From: Cellulomonas soli
GTDB lineage: Bacteria; Actinomycetota; Actinomycetes; Actinomycetales; Cellulomonadaceae
Length of the DNA: 64,000 bases
Direction: 5' to 3'
NCBI RefSeq assembly: GCF_013409305.1
Contig: NZ_JACBZJ010000001.1
Coordinates: forward strand, 4,092,001 to 4,156,000
Below are positions 50,551 through 62,389 of this stretch, one piece after another; within the stretch, counting starts at the first letter, position 1; each line of letters opens with the position of its first letter. The notes beneath the pieces are model-generated. The model was not told the DNA's origin and searched no databases. It saw nothing but the letters and a program-made list of their open reading frames with translations. The translations under genes were made by a program, and so were the position numbers.

Positions 50551-51498
50551 GTGAGCCGGCGCGGCTGGACGCTCCTGCTCGCCCTCGGGGCGATCTGGGG
50601 GATCCCGTACCTGCTGATCAAGGTCGCGGTCGAGGCCGACGTGACACCCGCCGCGATCGTGCTCACCCGGACCGGGCTGGGTGCAGTCCTGCTCCTGCCG
50701 TTCGCCGTCCGCCACGGGGGGCTGCGTGTCGTCCTCACGCACTGGCGTCCCGCGCTGGCTTTCGCCGTGCTCGAGATCGTCGGCCCGTGGCTCCTGCTGT
50801 CCAACGCCGAGCGGACGCTGTCGAGCTCGACGACGGGGCTGCTCGTAGCCACGGTGCCGATCGGCGCGGTCGTCCTCGGCCGGCTCGTGGGCGACAGGCG
50901 TCCGGTCGGGACGACGCGCTGGGTCGGGCTGCTCGTGGGCCTGGGCGGCGTGGCGCTGCTGCTGGGACCTGGCGCCGCCGGCGGGGACCCGTGGGCGGTC
51001 GCCCAGGTCCTGCTCGCCGCCGTGGGCTACGCGACCGCACCGATGATCGCCGACCGCTGGTTGCGCGAGGTGCCGACCGTGCCGTTGACCGCGGCGTGCC
51101 TGGCGCTGGCCGCGCTCGTGTACGCACCCGTCGTCGCGCTGACCGGCCCCCACCCCGTGCCACCCGCGTCGGCCGTGCTCGCGCTCGTGGTCCTCGGCGT
51201 GGTGTGCACCGCGCTGGCCTTCACGCTGTTCTTCGCGCTGATCGCCGAGGTCGGGGCTGCGCGGTCGACGCTCGTCGCCTACCTCAACCCGGTCGTCGCC
51301 GTCACGCTCGGTGCGCTCGTCCTCGACGAGGCGATCACGCCGGGGGTCGTGGGCGCCGCCGCGCTCATCCTGCTCGGTTCGGCGGCCGCCTCACGGCGCC
51401 GTCCCGAGCCCGTGCAGGAGCCCCGGGACGTCGAGGCTCGTCCCGAGATCGGTCGGGACGAGCCGGCACCGGTCATGCCTCGACGACCACCGGGATGA
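50551..51498 (+). CDS. EamA/DMT-family transporter
   Basis: A 315-residue drug/metabolite-transporter-superfamily permease with ten hydrophobic segments and two EamA repeats (first about 5-140, second about 145-280, the latter ending [22 protein letters not shown]). The conserved [16 protein letters not shown] and proline-rich loops fit the family. The substrate cannot be predicted. The GTG at 50551 has GGAGG eight bases upstream. Its last 26 bases overlap the 3' end of the RNase J gene on the other strand. A polar ~30-residue tail follows the last helix. Confidence 0.88.
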   Translation: MSRRGWTLLLALGAIWGIPYLLIKVAVEADVTPAAIVLTRTGLGAVLLLPFAVRHGGLRVVLTHWRPALAFAVLEIVGPWLLLSNAERTLSSSTTGLLVATVPIGAVVLGRLVGDRRPVGTTRWVGLLVGLGGVALLLGPGAAGGDPWAVAQVLLAAVGYATAPMIADRWLREVPTVPLTAACLALAALVYAPVVALTGPHPVPPASAVLALVVLGVVCTALAFTLFFALIAEVGAARSTLVAYLNPVVAVTLGALVLDEAITPGVVGAAALILLGSAAASRRRPEPVQEPRDVEARPEIGRDEPAPVMPRRPPG

Positions 51499-53158
51499 TC
51501 ATCGGCCGTCGACGCAGCCGGTTGGACACCCAACGTCCGACGACGCGGCGCATGACCTGCTGCAGCTGGTGGGTGTCGGTCGAGCCCGACCGGGCCGCCT
51601 CCTCGAGGGCCGCGGTGAGCTCGGGCAGGATGTCCTCGAAGACCTCGTCCTGCTCGGCGAACCCGCGGGCGTGGATCTGCGGGCCGGCCAGGACCTTGCC
51701 GTCGGCCGAGCTGACCACGGCGAAGATCGACACGAAGCCCTCGTCGCCGAGGATGCGCCGGTCCTTGAGCTCGGCCTCGGTGATCCCGCCGACGCTGGAC
51801 CCGTCGACGTAGACGTAGCCGCACGGCACGGCCCCCACGACGCTCGCGCGACCGTCGACGAGGTCGATCACGACGCCGTCCTCGGCCAGCACGACCCGGT
51901 CCGCGGGCACCCCCGTCTGCACCGCGAGCGCACCCGCGGCCACCAGGTGACGCACCTCGCCGTGGATCGGCATGACGTTGCGCGGACGCAGGATGTTGAA
52001 GCAGTAGAGCAGCTCACCGGCGCTCGCGTGCCCGGAGACGTGCACCTTGGCGTTGCCCGAGTGCACGACACGGGCGCCCAGCCGGGTCAGCCCGTTGATC
52101 ACGCGGTACACCGCGTTCTCGTTACCCGGGATGAGCGAGGAGGCCAGGATCACGGTGTCGCCCGGGCCGACCGAGATCTTGTGGTCGTTGTTCGCGATCC
52201 GCGACAGCGCGGCCATCGGCTCGCCCTGCGAGCCGGTGCACATGAGCACGACCTCGTCGTCGGGCAGGTCGTCGATCTTCTTCGCGTCGACGAGCACGCC
52301 GTCGGGGACCTTGAGGTAGCCCAGCTCGGCGGCGATCGCCATGTTGCGCACCATGGACCGGCCCACCAACGCGACCTTGCGGTCGTGCGACGCCGCGGCG
52401 TCGAGCACCTGCTGCACGCGGTGCACGTGCGAGGCGAACGACGCCACGACGATCCGCTTGCGCGACTCGGCGAACACCGAGTCGAGCACCGGGCCGATGC
52501 CACGTTCAGGGGCCACGAACCCGGGGACCTCGGCGTTCGTGGAGTCGACCATGAACAGGTCGACGCCCTTCTCGCCGAGGCGGGCGAACGCACGCAGGTC
52601 GGTGATCCGGCCGTCGAGCGGCAGCTGGTCCATCTTGAAGTCGCCGGTGTTGAGCACGGTGCCCGCGCCGGTGGTCACGGCGACCGCGAGCGCGTCCGGG
52701 ATCGAGTGGTTGACCGCGACGAACTCGCAGGAGAACGGCCCGAGCTGCTCGGTGTGCCCCTCCGCGACCGTGAAGGTCAACGGGGCGATGCGGTGCTCCT
52801 TGAGCTTGGCCTCGACGAACGCGAGCGTCAGCTGCGAGCCGATCACGGGGATGTCGCCGCGCAGCCGCAGCAGGTACGGCACCGCGCCGATGTGGTCCTC
52901 GTGACCGTGGGTGAGGATGATCGCCTCGATGTCCTCGAGCCGGTCACGGATGTAGTCGAAGTCGGGGAGGATCAGGTCGACCCCGGGCTGGTGGTCCTCC
53001 GGGAACAGGACGCCGCAGTCGATGACGAGCAGCCGACCGTCGTACTCGAGGACGGACATGTTGCGGCCGACCTCGCCGAGCCCGCCGAGTGCCACGACTC
53101 GCAGCGCTCCCTCGGGCAGCGTGGGCGGCAGCGTCAGCTCGGGATGGGGATGACTCAC
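51473..53158 (-). CDS. rnj: Ribonuclease J
   Basis: Metallo-beta-lactamase/beta-CASP ribonuclease with 5'-3' exonuclease and endonuclease activity in mRNA and rRNA processing. The 561 residues contain the zinc motif LTHGHEDHIGA (~80), GDFKMDQ, DSTNAE, the CASP region SGHASAGELLYC and PIHGEVRHL, and a C-terminal domain. The GTG at 53158 begins VSHPHPELT; GGAG lies ahead of it. It follows dapA by 28 bases and its 3' end overlaps EamA antisense. The dapA-rnj-ftsK order is conserved in actinobacteria. Confidence 0.95.
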   Translation of the reverse strand: MSHPHPELTLPPTLPEGALRVVALGGLGEVGRNMSVLEYDGRLLVIDCGVLFPEDHQPGVDLILPDFDYIRDRLEDIEAIILTHGHEDHIGAVPYLLRLRGDIPVIGSQLTLAFVEAKLKEHRIAPLTFTVAEGHTEQLGPFSCEFVAVNHSIPDALAVAVTTGAGTVLNTGDFKMDQLPLDGRITDLRAFARLGEKGVDLFMVDSTNAEVPGFVAPERGIGPVLDSVFAESRKRIVVASFASHVHRVQQVLDAAASHDRKVALVGRSMVRNMAIAAELGYLKVPDGVLVDAKKIDDLPDDEVVLMCTGSQGEPMAALSRIANNDHKISVGPGDTVILASSLIPGNENAVYRVINGLTRLGARVVHSGNAKVHVSGHASAGELLYCFNILRPRNVMPIHGEVRHLVAAGALAVQTGVPADRVVLAEDGVVIDLVDGRASVVGAVPCGYVYVDGSSVGGITEAELKDRRILGDEGFVSIFAVVSSADGKVLAGPQIHARGFAEQDEVFEDILPELTAALEEAARSGSTDTHQLQQVMRRVVGRWVSNRLRRRPMIIPVVVEA

Positions 53159-53186
53159 TCAGTTCTCCAGGAGGCTGCGGCGTCGG

Positions 53187-54104
53187 TCAGCGGGGCACGA
53201 CGTCGAGCAGCCCGGCGGCCTCCAGGCCGTCACGGATCTGCGCGACCTCGTCGTCGGTGGCCTGCACCAGGGGCAGACGGGTGGTCCGCCCGGGGATGAG
53301 GCCGAGCGCCTCGCACGCAGCCTTCGCGGCGACGGCCTGGAAGCCGGCCCCGTTGAGCGCGTCGATGGCGGGGATGATCGTGCGGAAGGTCGCCAGGGCG
53401 CCCGCGTGGTCGCCGGCGTCCCACGAGCGTGTCACGGCGGCGAGCTGCGCCCCGGCCACGTGGCCGACGACCGAGACGATGCCGGCCGCACCGTGCGCGA
53501 GCAGCGCGAGGTAGGCGCCGTCGTCGCCGGAGTACCAGGCCAGGCCCGTCGCGGCGATCGACCGGGCCGCGCCGAACAGGTCGCCGGAGGCGTCCTTGAC
53601 CGCCACGACGCGCGGGTGCTGCGCGAGGCGGGCGACGGTGGCGGGCTGGATGCGCACACCGGTGCGCCCGGGGACGTCGTAGAGCATGACCGGCAGCGCG
53701 GTCGCGTCGGCGACGGCCTCGATGTGCCGGGCCACGCCGTCCTGGGACGGGCGCGAGTAGTACGGGGCCACGACGAGGAGCCCGTGCGCACCGGCCTCGG
53801 CGGCCTGCGCGGCCATCCGGACCGCGTGCGCGGTGTCGTTGGAGCCGGCACCGGCCACGACGTAGGCCCGCTCCCCCACGGCCTCGACGACCGCCGCGAC
53901 CAGCTCGGCCTTCTCGGGCGCGTGGGTCGTGGAGGCCTCACCCGTGGTGCCGTTCAGGACCAGGCCGTCGTGACCGTGGTCGACGAGGTGCCGGGCCAGG
54001 GCCACCGCGGCGTCGAGGTCGACGTCGCCGTCGGCTGCCATCGGGGTGACCATCGCGGTGAGGACCGACCCGAACGGGCGGACGGTCGACGTGACGTGCG
54101 GCAT
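53187..54104 (-). CDS. dapA: 4-hydroxy-tetrahydrodipicolinate synthase
   Basis: Condenses aspartate semialdehyde with pyruvate, the first committed step to diaminopimelate. The 305-residue aldolase-class I barrel has NGTTGEASTTHAPEKAELVAA, the Tyr in VMLYDVPGRTGV, and the Schiff-base Lys in VVAVKDASGD. The ATG at 54104 gives the usual length. It precedes rnj and follows dfrA by 79 bases. With dapB and dapF, this supplies the cell-wall diamino acid. Confidence 0.95.
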   Translation of the reverse strand: MPHVTSTVRPFGSVLTAMVTPMAADGDVDLDAAVALARHLVDHGHDGLVLNGTTGEASTTHAPEKAELVAAVVEAVGERAYVVAGAGSNDTAHAVRMAAQAAEAGAHGLLVVAPYYSRPSQDGVARHIEAVADATALPVMLYDVPGRTGVRIQPATVARLAQHPRVVAVKDASGDLFGAARSIAATGLAWYSGDDGAYLALLAHGAAGIVSVVGHVAGAQLAAVTRSWDAGDHAGALATFRTIIPAIDALNGAGFQAVAAKAACEALGLIPGRTTRLPLVQATDDEVAQIRDGLEAAGLLDVVPR

Positions 54105-54183
54105 GGGGTCACGGTACCGCCCGAGGTCGGGACGCGACGTGCAGGTCCGTGCCCTGGCCGGGTCGCCACCGGGACGTCGGGGA

Positions 54184-54699
54184 TCAGCCCGTCCGACGCC
54201 AGGTCTCGAACCGGTGGCGCAGCCCGTCGCGTGCCGAGGCGTGCCACCCGGTCGCCGGGTCCTGCGCCTCGCACGTCCACGTCGCGGGGTCGAGCACGGG
54301 CGCCCAGGTGTCACCTTCGACCGCCACGTCGACCACGGTCTCCTCGACCCGGGTCGCCAGCGGGAGCGCCTGCGCGTAGACCGCTCCCCCGCCGACCACC
54401 CAGACCGTGGTGGCCTCGTCGTGCGCGCCGACCAGCGCCCAGGCCTCCTCGAGGCTCCCGACGACCTCCGCACCCGGAGCCTCGTACCCCGCCGACCGTG
54501 TCAGCACGACGTTGCGCCGCCCGGGCAGAGGGCGCAAGCGCGGGGGCAGGGACTCCCAGGTCGTACGGCCCATCACGACGGCGCAGCCGTCCGTCAGGCG
54601 CCGGAACCGCGCCAGGTCCTCGGGCAGCCGCCACGGCAGCGTGCCGTCGCGACCGATGACCCCGTCGGCGGTGCGGGCCCAGATGAGCGCGATCGTCAC
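54184..54699 (-). CDS. dfrA: Dihydrofolate reductase
   Basis: Reduces dihydrofolate to tetrahydrofolate with NADPH. The 171 residues have the N-terminal IALIWARTADGVIGRDGTLPWRLPEDLARFR, VVMGRTTWESLP, the Arg/Asn-rich RRNVVLTR strand and the glycine-rich VWVVGGGAVYAQAL. The GTG at 54699 is preceded by a -10-like TAGGTT seven bases upstream. ThyA, which produces dihydrofolate, is separated from it by a chemoreceptor gene. Identity is secure. Confidence 0.95.
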   Translation of the reverse strand: MTIALIWARTADGVIGRDGTLPWRLPEDLARFRRLTDGCAVVMGRTTWESLPPRLRPLPGRRNVVLTRSAGYEAPGAEVVGSLEEAWALVGAHDEATTVWVVGGGAVYAQALPLATRVEETVVDVAVEGDTWAPVLDPATWTCEAQDPATGWHASARDGLRHRFETWRRTG

Positions 54700-54706
54700 G
54701 TGCGAG

Positions 54707-54712
54707 AACCTA
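54707..54712 (-). promoter_or_regulatory. -10 element TAGGTT, leaderless start of dfrA
   Basis: TAGGTT on the minus strand ends seven bases before the GTG at 54699; no ribosome-binding site is present. Confidence 0.5.
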
Positions 54713-54759
54713 CCGGCCCCTGCCGCGGCAGTCGGCACAGCGGCGTGGACGAGCGGGTC

Positions 54760-56097
54760 TCAGGCCCCGACATCCGTGAGCGCACCGTGCGCGGAGTCGC
54801 GCAGCGCGTCGACCCCCGCGGCGATCTCTCGCGCGGCCTCGGCCGCCTCGTCGAGACGGGCGGAGACCACGCCGGCCGCGGCGACCTGCTCGGCGACCGC
54901 CTGGGAGATCTGGTCCTGCACGCTCGTGATCGCGCTGATCGCCGCGCCGGTGGCGCGGATGGACTCCGAGACCTGGTCGGTGCCGGCCTGCACCCGGGTG
55001 ACCAGGTCGGCGATCGAGGACGCCGAGCTGGTGGTCTCGCGAGCGAGGTCCTTGACCTCGGCGGAGACCACGGCGAACCCCTTGCCGGCTTCACCTGCGC
55101 GTGCGGCCTCGATCGTCGCGTTGAGCGCGAGCAGGTTGGTCTGGCCGGCGATCTCGGTGATCAGCGTGTTGACCTCGGCGATCTCCTTCGCGGCGACCTC
55201 GAGCTGGGTGACCTGCTGCTGCGCGGTCGCGGCGACGCCACGCCCCTCCTCCGCGGCCGACGCCGCCCGCCCGGCCTGCTCGGCCACGGCGTGCGCACCG
55301 TGGGTGAGCACGGTCATCTGGCCGTCCATCTGGGCGACGGCCTCGGCGGCGCTCATGGCCTGCCGGCTGATCCGGTCCGCCTGCGCGGAGATCGAGTCGA
55401 TGAGGGCGGACAGCCGCGCGGCGCGTGCGTGCTCGGCGGCCCGGGCGTCGGCCTCGACGGCGGCGGCCGCCTCGGTGGCCGCAGCGCGGGCGTCGGCGTT
55501 CGCCTGCAGCGCCGCGTGCACCTCGCGCTCGGACTGCTCGGCGAAGTGCCACCAGGTCAGGATGGCCACGACCTCGATGACCACGAACCCGGCGTGCAGC
55601 CCGACCAGGGGCAGCACCGTCGTGAGGGCGGCGCCCCCGCCGTGGCCGGCGTGCGCGACCCCGACCATGCCGAAGACGTGCTCCGGTGCGAGCAGACCGA
55701 GCACCGCGTGGTGCAGCACGACCGTGACGATGGCCGTCAGCAGGGCGGTCCACCGCTGGTAGAGCGCGACGAAGACGAGCGAGACGAACAGGTGGAAGTG
55801 CGAGTCCAGGCGTCCCCCGCTGAAGTGGATCGCAGCGTACGAGCACCCCATGAGCGCCATCGACGTCACGTCGGCACGCAGACCGGCGGAGGCCACGACT
55901 CGGCCTGCGACCGCCAGGCCCACGATCGCCGCCATGATGGCCGCGACGTGCAGCGCGGGCTCGCCCGAGAAGACGAACCCGATGAGTGCCAGGACCGGGA
56001 CGTTGAGCCAGACGAAGCCCTGGACGATCCGGTGACGGGCCTCGAAGGAGGCGTCGGTCAGGGTGGCACCGCGGGGCAGCCGGCTGGCCAGGCTCAT
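54760..56097 (-). CDS. Methyl-accepting chemotaxis-type receptor, six-helix membrane input
   Basis: A 445-residue chemoreceptor. The first ~195 residues contain about six membrane helices (for example [28 protein letters not shown] and [12 protein letters not shown]) and almost no extracytoplasmic domain. A coiled coil follows (200-260), with no HAMP domain that I can recognise, then the signalling hairpin tip [38 protein letters not shown]. The ATG at 56097 lacks a clear ribosome-binding site. It lies between thyA and dfrA, an unexpected place; no che or flagellar gene is nearby. The ligand or stimulus is unknown. Confidence 0.87.
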   Translation of the reverse strand: MSLASRLPRGATLTDASFEARHRIVQGFVWLNVPVLALIGFVFSGEPALHVAAIMAAIVGLAVAGRVVASAGLRADVTSMALMGCSYAAIHFSGGRLDSHFHLFVSLVFVALYQRWTALLTAIVTVVLHHAVLGLLAPEHVFGMVGVAHAGHGGGAALTTVLPLVGLHAGFVVIEVVAILTWWHFAEQSEREVHAALQANADARAAATEAAAAVEADARAAEHARAARLSALIDSISAQADRISRQAMSAAEAVAQMDGQMTVLTHGAHAVAEQAGRAASAAEEGRGVAATAQQQVTQLEVAAKEIAEVNTLITEIAGQTNLLALNATIEAARAGEAGKGFAVVSAEVKDLARETTSSASSIADLVTRVQAGTDQVSESIRATGAAISAITSVQDQISQAVAEQVAAAGVVSARLDEAAEAAREIAAGVDALRDSAHGALTDVGA

Positions 56098-56256
56098 GGA
56101 GGGCTCACGTTCGTCGCACGTCGGTGGTCGACCGGCCCATCGGCAGGCTCCGCGCGGCACTGAGGCGCCCGCGACGGCCCGCGCGTCGACCGTCAGCAGT
56201 TCACCCGCCGACGGCTCGCCCGTCAGCGGGCCAGCAGGCCCGCTGGAGCGGTCGCG

Positions 56257-57075
56257 TCAGACGGCGACCGGCGCCTTGATCGCCGGGTGGTGCCGGTAGT
56301 CGAGCACCTCGATGTCCTCGTACACGTAGTCCAGGATCGTGGCGGCCTTGCGCAGCCGGAGCGTGGGGGCCGGGAACGGCTCGCGGGTGAGCTGCTCGGT
56401 GACCTGCTCGACGTGATTGTCGTAGATGTGGCAGTCGCCGCCCGTCCAGACGAAGTCCCCGACCTCGAGCCCGACCTGCTGGGCGACCATGTGCGTGAGC
56501 AGGGCGTAGGAGGCGATGTTGAACGGCACCCCGAGGAACAGGTCCGCCGAGCGCTGGTACAGCTGGCAGGAGAGCCGGCCGTCGGCCACGTAGAACTGGA
56601 AGAACGCGTGGCACGGCGCGAGCGCCATCGACGGGATGTCCGCCACGTTCCACGCCGAGACGATCAACCGCCGCGAGTCGGGGTCGCGGCGCAGGTCCTC
56701 GACGACCTGGGTGATCTGGTCGAGGTGCCGGCCGTCGGGCGTCGGCCACGAACGCCACTGCACGCCGTAGACGGGGCCGAGCTCGCCGTCGGGGTCGGCC
56801 CACTCGTCCCAGATGGTCACCCCGTGCTCCTGCAGCCAGCGCACGTTGGACTCCCCGCGCAGGAACCACAGCAGCTCGTAGGCGATCGAGCGCAGGTGGA
56901 CACGCTTGGTGGTCACGAGCGGGAAGCCGGCCGACAGGTCGAAGCGCATCTGGTGGCCGAAGACGCTGCGCGTGCCCGTCCCGGTGCGGTCCGCCTTGGG
57001 GGTCCCGTTCGCCAGCACGTGGCGCAGCAGGTCCTCGTAGGGCGTGGCGAGGGGGGTCACCGGCGCGTCCGTCAT
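56257..57075 (-). CDS. thyA: Thymidylate synthase
   Basis: Folate-dependent conversion of dUMP to dTMP. The 272 residues carry the [11 protein letters not shown] start, the catalytic Cys in [14 protein letters not shown], the [19 protein letters not shown] segment and [13 protein letters not shown]; the C-terminus ends APVAV, as in typical ThyA. The ATG at 57075 is preceded by TACGAT six bases upstream. It diverges from the aldehyde dehydrogenase. Identity is secure. Confidence 0.97.
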   Translation of the reverse strand: MTDAPVTPLATPYEDLLRHVLANGTPKADRTGTGTRSVFGHQMRFDLSAGFPLVTTKRVHLRSIAYELLWFLRGESNVRWLQEHGVTIWDEWADPDGELGPVYGVQWRSWPTPDGRHLDQITQVVEDLRRDPDSRRLIVSAWNVADIPSMALAPCHAFFQFYVADGRLSCQLYQRSADLFLGVPFNIASYALLTHMVAQQVGLEVGDFVWTGGDCHIYDNHVEQVTEQLTREPFPAPTLRLRKAATILDYVYEDIEVLDYRHHPAIKAPVAV

Positions 57076-57081
57076 GCACGC

Positions 57082-57087
57082 ATCGTA
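57082..57087 (-). promoter_or_regulatory. -10 element TACGAT, leaderless start of thyA
   Basis: TACGAT on the minus strand ends six bases before the ATG at 57075; no ribosome-binding site is present. Confidence 0.55.
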
Positions 57088-57145
57088 GGCACCCAGCTGC
57101 CGAGAACGGGCTGCGCCGGTGCTGCTCGGGACCCACACTGTGACG

Positions 57146-58615
57146 ATGACCACCGCGCTGCCGCCGACCGTCGCCGCCCACGTACCCACCGGGGTCCTCA
57201 TCGACGGGTCGTGGCGCCCCGCGCGCAGCGGCCGCACGTTCGAGGTCGCCGACCCGGCCACCACGGAGGTCCTGTTCGACGTGGCCGACGGCGGCGAGCA
57301 GGACGCGCTCGACGCGCTCACCGCGGCGCACGAGGCGTTCCCCGCCTGGCGTGCGACCGCACCGCGCGTGCGCTCGGAGCTGCTGCGCGCCGTGTTCGAG
57401 ACGCTGGTGGCACGCACCGAGGACATCGCGGCGATCGTCACCGCCGAGGGCGGCAAGCCGCTGGCCGAGTCCCGGGCGGAGGTCGCGTACGCCGCCGAGT
57501 ACGTGCGCTGGTACGCCGAGCAGGCCGTGCGCTTCGACGGGCTCGCTCGGCGGGCACCGTCCGGGGGGAACCACCAGCTGGTGCTGCGCCGTCCTGTGGG
57601 TCCGGCGCTGCTGATCACGCCGTGGAACTTCCCGATCGCGATGATCGCCCGCAAGGTCGCGCCCGCGCTGGCCGCCGGCTGCCCCGTCGTGGTCAAGCCT
57701 GCGCAGCTGACCCCGTTGACCACGGCCTACGTGGCCGAGATCATCCGCGAGGAGCTCGCCGACCGGGGCCTGCCCACCGGGGTGATCAACGTCGTGCCCT
57801 CCTCGTCGGCGCGGTCGGTGTCCGGGCCGCTGCTGGCCGACCCGCGGCTGCGCAAGCTGTCGTTCACCGGGTCGACCGAGGTCGGTCGTCTGCTGCTCAA
57901 GAGCGCGGCCGACGGCATCCTTCGCACGTCGATGGAGCTGGGCGGCAACGCGCCGTTCCTCGTCTTCGAGGACGCCGACCTGGACGCCGCCGTGATCGGG
58001 GCGGTGCAGGCGAAGATGCGCAACGCCGGGCAGACCTGCGTGGCCGCCAACCGGTTCCTGGTGCACCACGCGGTCGCCGGGGAGTTCGCGGACCGGCTCA
58101 CGGCGGCGTTCGAGCAGCTCGTCGTCGGGCACGGCGCCGAGCCGGGGACGACGGTCGGACCGTTGATCGAGCAGCCGGCGGTGACGCACGTCGAGACCGT
58201 CGTGGCCGAGGCGGTCGACGCCGGCGCGGTGGTGCGCACGGGCGGCACCCGGCCGGCGCGCCGCGGGTACTTCTACGCCCCGACCGTGCTGGAGGGTGTG
58301 ACACCGGACCTGCGGGTGGTCTCGGAGGAGACGTTCGGGCCGGTCGCCCCGATCGTGCCGTTCGGCTCGGAGGACGAGGCGGTCGCGCTGGCGAACGGCT
58401 CCGACTTCGGGCTCGTGGCGTACGCGTTCACGCGGGACGTCGGGCGCGTCATGCGGCTCGCGGAGAGCGTCGAGGCCGGGATGATCGGCATCAACCGCGG
58501 CATGGTCTCCGACGCGACGGCCCCGTTCGGCGGTCTCAAGCAGTCCGGCCTGGGGCGTGAGGGCGGCGAGCTGGGGATCGAGGAGTACCTCGACCCGGTG
58601 TACGTCGCGCTCTGA
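57146..58615 (+). CDS. NAD(P)-dependent succinate-semialdehyde dehydrogenase-like
   Basis: A 489-residue aldehyde dehydrogenase. The NAD-binding [29 protein letters not shown], the catalytic Glu in [20 protein letters not shown] and the catalytic Cys in [14 protein letters not shown] are present, with FGPVAPIV near the C-terminus. Similarity in these motifs is to succinate/glutarate-semialdehyde dehydrogenases, but substrate use is not certain. I chose the ATG at 57146; CACACT ending six bases before it may be a weak leaderless -10. It is a single gene between thyA and an acetyltransferase. Confidence 0.87.
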   Translation: MTTALPPTVAAHVPTGVLIDGSWRPARSGRTFEVADPATTEVLFDVADGGEQDALDALTAAHEAFPAWRATAPRVRSELLRAVFETLVARTEDIAAIVTAEGGKPLAESRAEVAYAAEYVRWYAEQAVRFDGLARRAPSGGNHQLVLRRPVGPALLITPWNFPIAMIARKVAPALAAGCPVVVKPAQLTPLTTAYVAEIIREELADRGLPTGVINVVPSSSARSVSGPLLADPRLRKLSFTGSTEVGRLLLKSAADGILRTSMELGGNAPFLVFEDADLDAAVIGAVQAKMRNAGQTCVAANRFLVHHAVAGEFADRLTAAFEQLVVGHGAEPGTTVGPLIEQPAVTHVETVVAEAVDAGAVVRTGGTRPARRGYFYAPTVLEGVTPDLRVVSEETFGPVAPIVPFGSEDEAVALANGSDFGLVAYAFTRDVGRVMRLAESVEAGMIGINRGMVSDATAPFGGLKQSGLGREGGELGIEEYLDPVYVAL

Positions 58616-58634
58616 GGGCCCCCCGAAGGCCCTC
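58614..58634 (+). terminator. Short hairpin after the aldehyde dehydrogenase gene
   Basis: GAGGGCC (58614-58620) pairs with GGCCCTC (58628-58634) around a seven-base loop, starting inside the stop codon. The short stem makes it uncertain. Confidence 0.4.
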
Positions 58635-58721
58635 TGCGCGGCCCGACCTCCCCGGTTGGTAGCCTCGCCGGGCGCGGCCGTCCCCGCCCCGGGGCCGTCC
58701 GGCCCGACCCCTGGAGGACCC

Positions 58722-59285
58722 GTGGCGCTGTTCGACACACCGGCTGACGTCTCGGTCCGACCGGCGGTGCCCGGCGACGAGCGCGCGATCGCCCGGGTGC
58801 AGCTCGCCTCGTGGCGTGCGGCACACGCCCAGGTGCTCGCCGGCGCGCTGGAGCGCCTGGACGAGGACGCGATGGCCGCGCAGTGGGCGTCCGCCATCGG
58901 CACCCCGCCCGGCCGCGGCTACCGGGTGCTGGTCGCGTGCCAGGGTGCGACGGTCGTCGGGCTCGTGTCCGTGGCCCCGGTGCCCGCCGCCGAGCACACC
59001 CCGCTGGCCGCACCCGGCGGGGTGCTGCTGGCCCTCGAGGTCGACCCGGCGCACCAGCGCGGCGGGCACGGTTCACGTCTGCTCGCGGCCGCCGTCGACC
59101 TGCTGCGTGAGGACGGCGCCGACCAGGTCCACACCTGGGTGCTGGACGGCGACGACGCGCGTGCGCGATTCCTGTCCGGCGCCGGGCTCGGACCGGACGA
59201 GGCGGTGCGGGAGCTCGCGACGGGCACGGATGCCGACGGCGCGCAGCTCGTGGTGCTCGAACGACGCTGGTACGCCGCGATCTGA
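58722..59285 (+). CDS. GNAT-family N-acetyltransferase
   Basis: A 187-residue acetyl-CoA-dependent acetyltransferase. The fold is clear: an N-terminal VSVRPAVPGDERAIARVQLASWRAAHAQVL, motif A with LLALEVDPAHQRGGHGSRLLAAAVD (the Q-x-x-G-x-G/A acetyl-CoA loop is QRGGHG) and a C-terminal VHTWVLDGDDARARFLSGAGL. The acceptor cannot be predicted. The GTG at 58722 has GGAGG eight bases upstream. It converges on the small TPR membrane protein with only 10 bases between. Confidence 0.88.
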   Translation: MALFDTPADVSVRPAVPGDERAIARVQLASWRAAHAQVLAGALERLDEDAMAAQWASAIGTPPGRGYRVLVACQGATVVGLVSVAPVPAAEHTPLAAPGGVLLALEVDPAHQRGGHGSRLLAAAVDLLREDGADQVHTWVLDGDDARARFLSGAGLGPDEAVRELATGTDADGAQLVVLERRWYAAI

Positions 59286-59295
59286 GGCGGCAGGC

Positions 59296-61581
<2,286 letters not shown>

Positions 61582-62304
61582 TCACTCCTTCGGGGTCGGA
61601 CGGCCGTGTTCACGGTCGCCGGTAGGTGCCTCGTCCGAGGCGGGTTCGGTCTGCGGTGCCGGCAGGGGTTCGGGGCCGGCGTCCAGGTGGAGCGTCTGGC
61701 GGGTGATCGCCGCCAGCACGTGCTCGGGCGTGTCCGGATGGGTCCGCACGAGCCCGAGCAGGCCGTGCACGAGCACCACGAACGTCTCGCGCACGTGCAC
61801 GATCTCGATGCGGTGCCGGCGGGCGTACGCCTCGACGGTCGTGACCTGCAGGGCGTCGACGACGGCCTCGACGGCGCGGTCGACGTACCGGCGGTAGAGC
61901 GCGGCGTTGTCGACGCTCAGCAGGTCCACGCGCAGCGGGTCCCGGGCGGCGAGGTGGTTGCGGAAGAGCACCATGATGTCGCGCAGCGCGTCCTCGATGC
62001 GTCCGGTCTGCCGCCGGGCGTCCCACTCGCGGACGGAGGCTGCGAACCCGGCGACGTAGCGGTCGAGCACGGCGTCGACGATCTGCTCGGTCTCCGGGAA
62101 GTAGTGGTAGACGAGGCCGCGGGTGACGCCGGCGGCACGGGCGATGTCGGAGGTCGTCGTGCGGGCGATGCCCTTCTCCGCGAAGACCGCGTGCGCCGCG
62201 TCGACGATCGCATCGCGCCGGACCTCGGGCGGCAGGACCGTGCGCCGCGCACGGCCTCCTGCCCGGGCCGGGGTCGTCGCCGCCGGGGCCGTTCGTGGCT
62301 CCAT
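61582..62304 (-). CDS. TetR/AcrR-family repressor
   Basis: A 240-residue one-component regulator. The N-terminal HTH is RRDAIVDAAHAVFAEKGIARTTTSDIARAAGVTRGLVYHYFPETEQIVDAVLDRY (about 29-82), and the rest is a helical ligand-binding/dimer domain. The first ~27 residues and the last ~30 are polar. The ATG at 62304 has GAGGTG upstream. The promoter just upstream contains a TATTGAC-N5-GTCAATA palindrome overlapping the -35, so the protein probably represses itself and the DUF5692 gene. The ligand is unknown. Confidence 0.9.
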   Translation of the reverse strand: MEPRTAPAATTPARAGGRARRTVLPPEVRRDAIVDAAHAVFAEKGIARTTTSDIARAAGVTRGLVYHYFPETEQIVDAVLDRYVAGFAASVREWDARRQTGRIEDALRDIMVLFRNHLAARDPLRVDLLSVDNAALYRRYVDRAVEAVVDALQVTTVEAYARRHRIEIVHVRETFVVLVHGLLGLVRTHPDTPEHVLAAITRQTLHLDAGPEPLPAPQTEPASDEAPTGDREHGRPTPKE

Positions 62305-62342
62305 CGCGCACCTCGTCGTCGTGGGGTCGTCTGACGTCCACG

Positions 62343-62374
62343 ACGGTACGCCGTCTATTGACACATCGTCAATA
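62343..62374 (-). promoter_or_regulatory. tetR promoter and operator
   Basis: Read on the minus strand: -35 TTGACG (62372-62367), an 18-base spacer and -10 TACCGT (62348-62343). The palindrome TATTGAC-N5-GTCAATA (62356-62374) covers the -35, as expected for a TetR operator. Confidence 0.7.
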
Positions 62375-62389
62375 CGGGGCGGATCCCGC

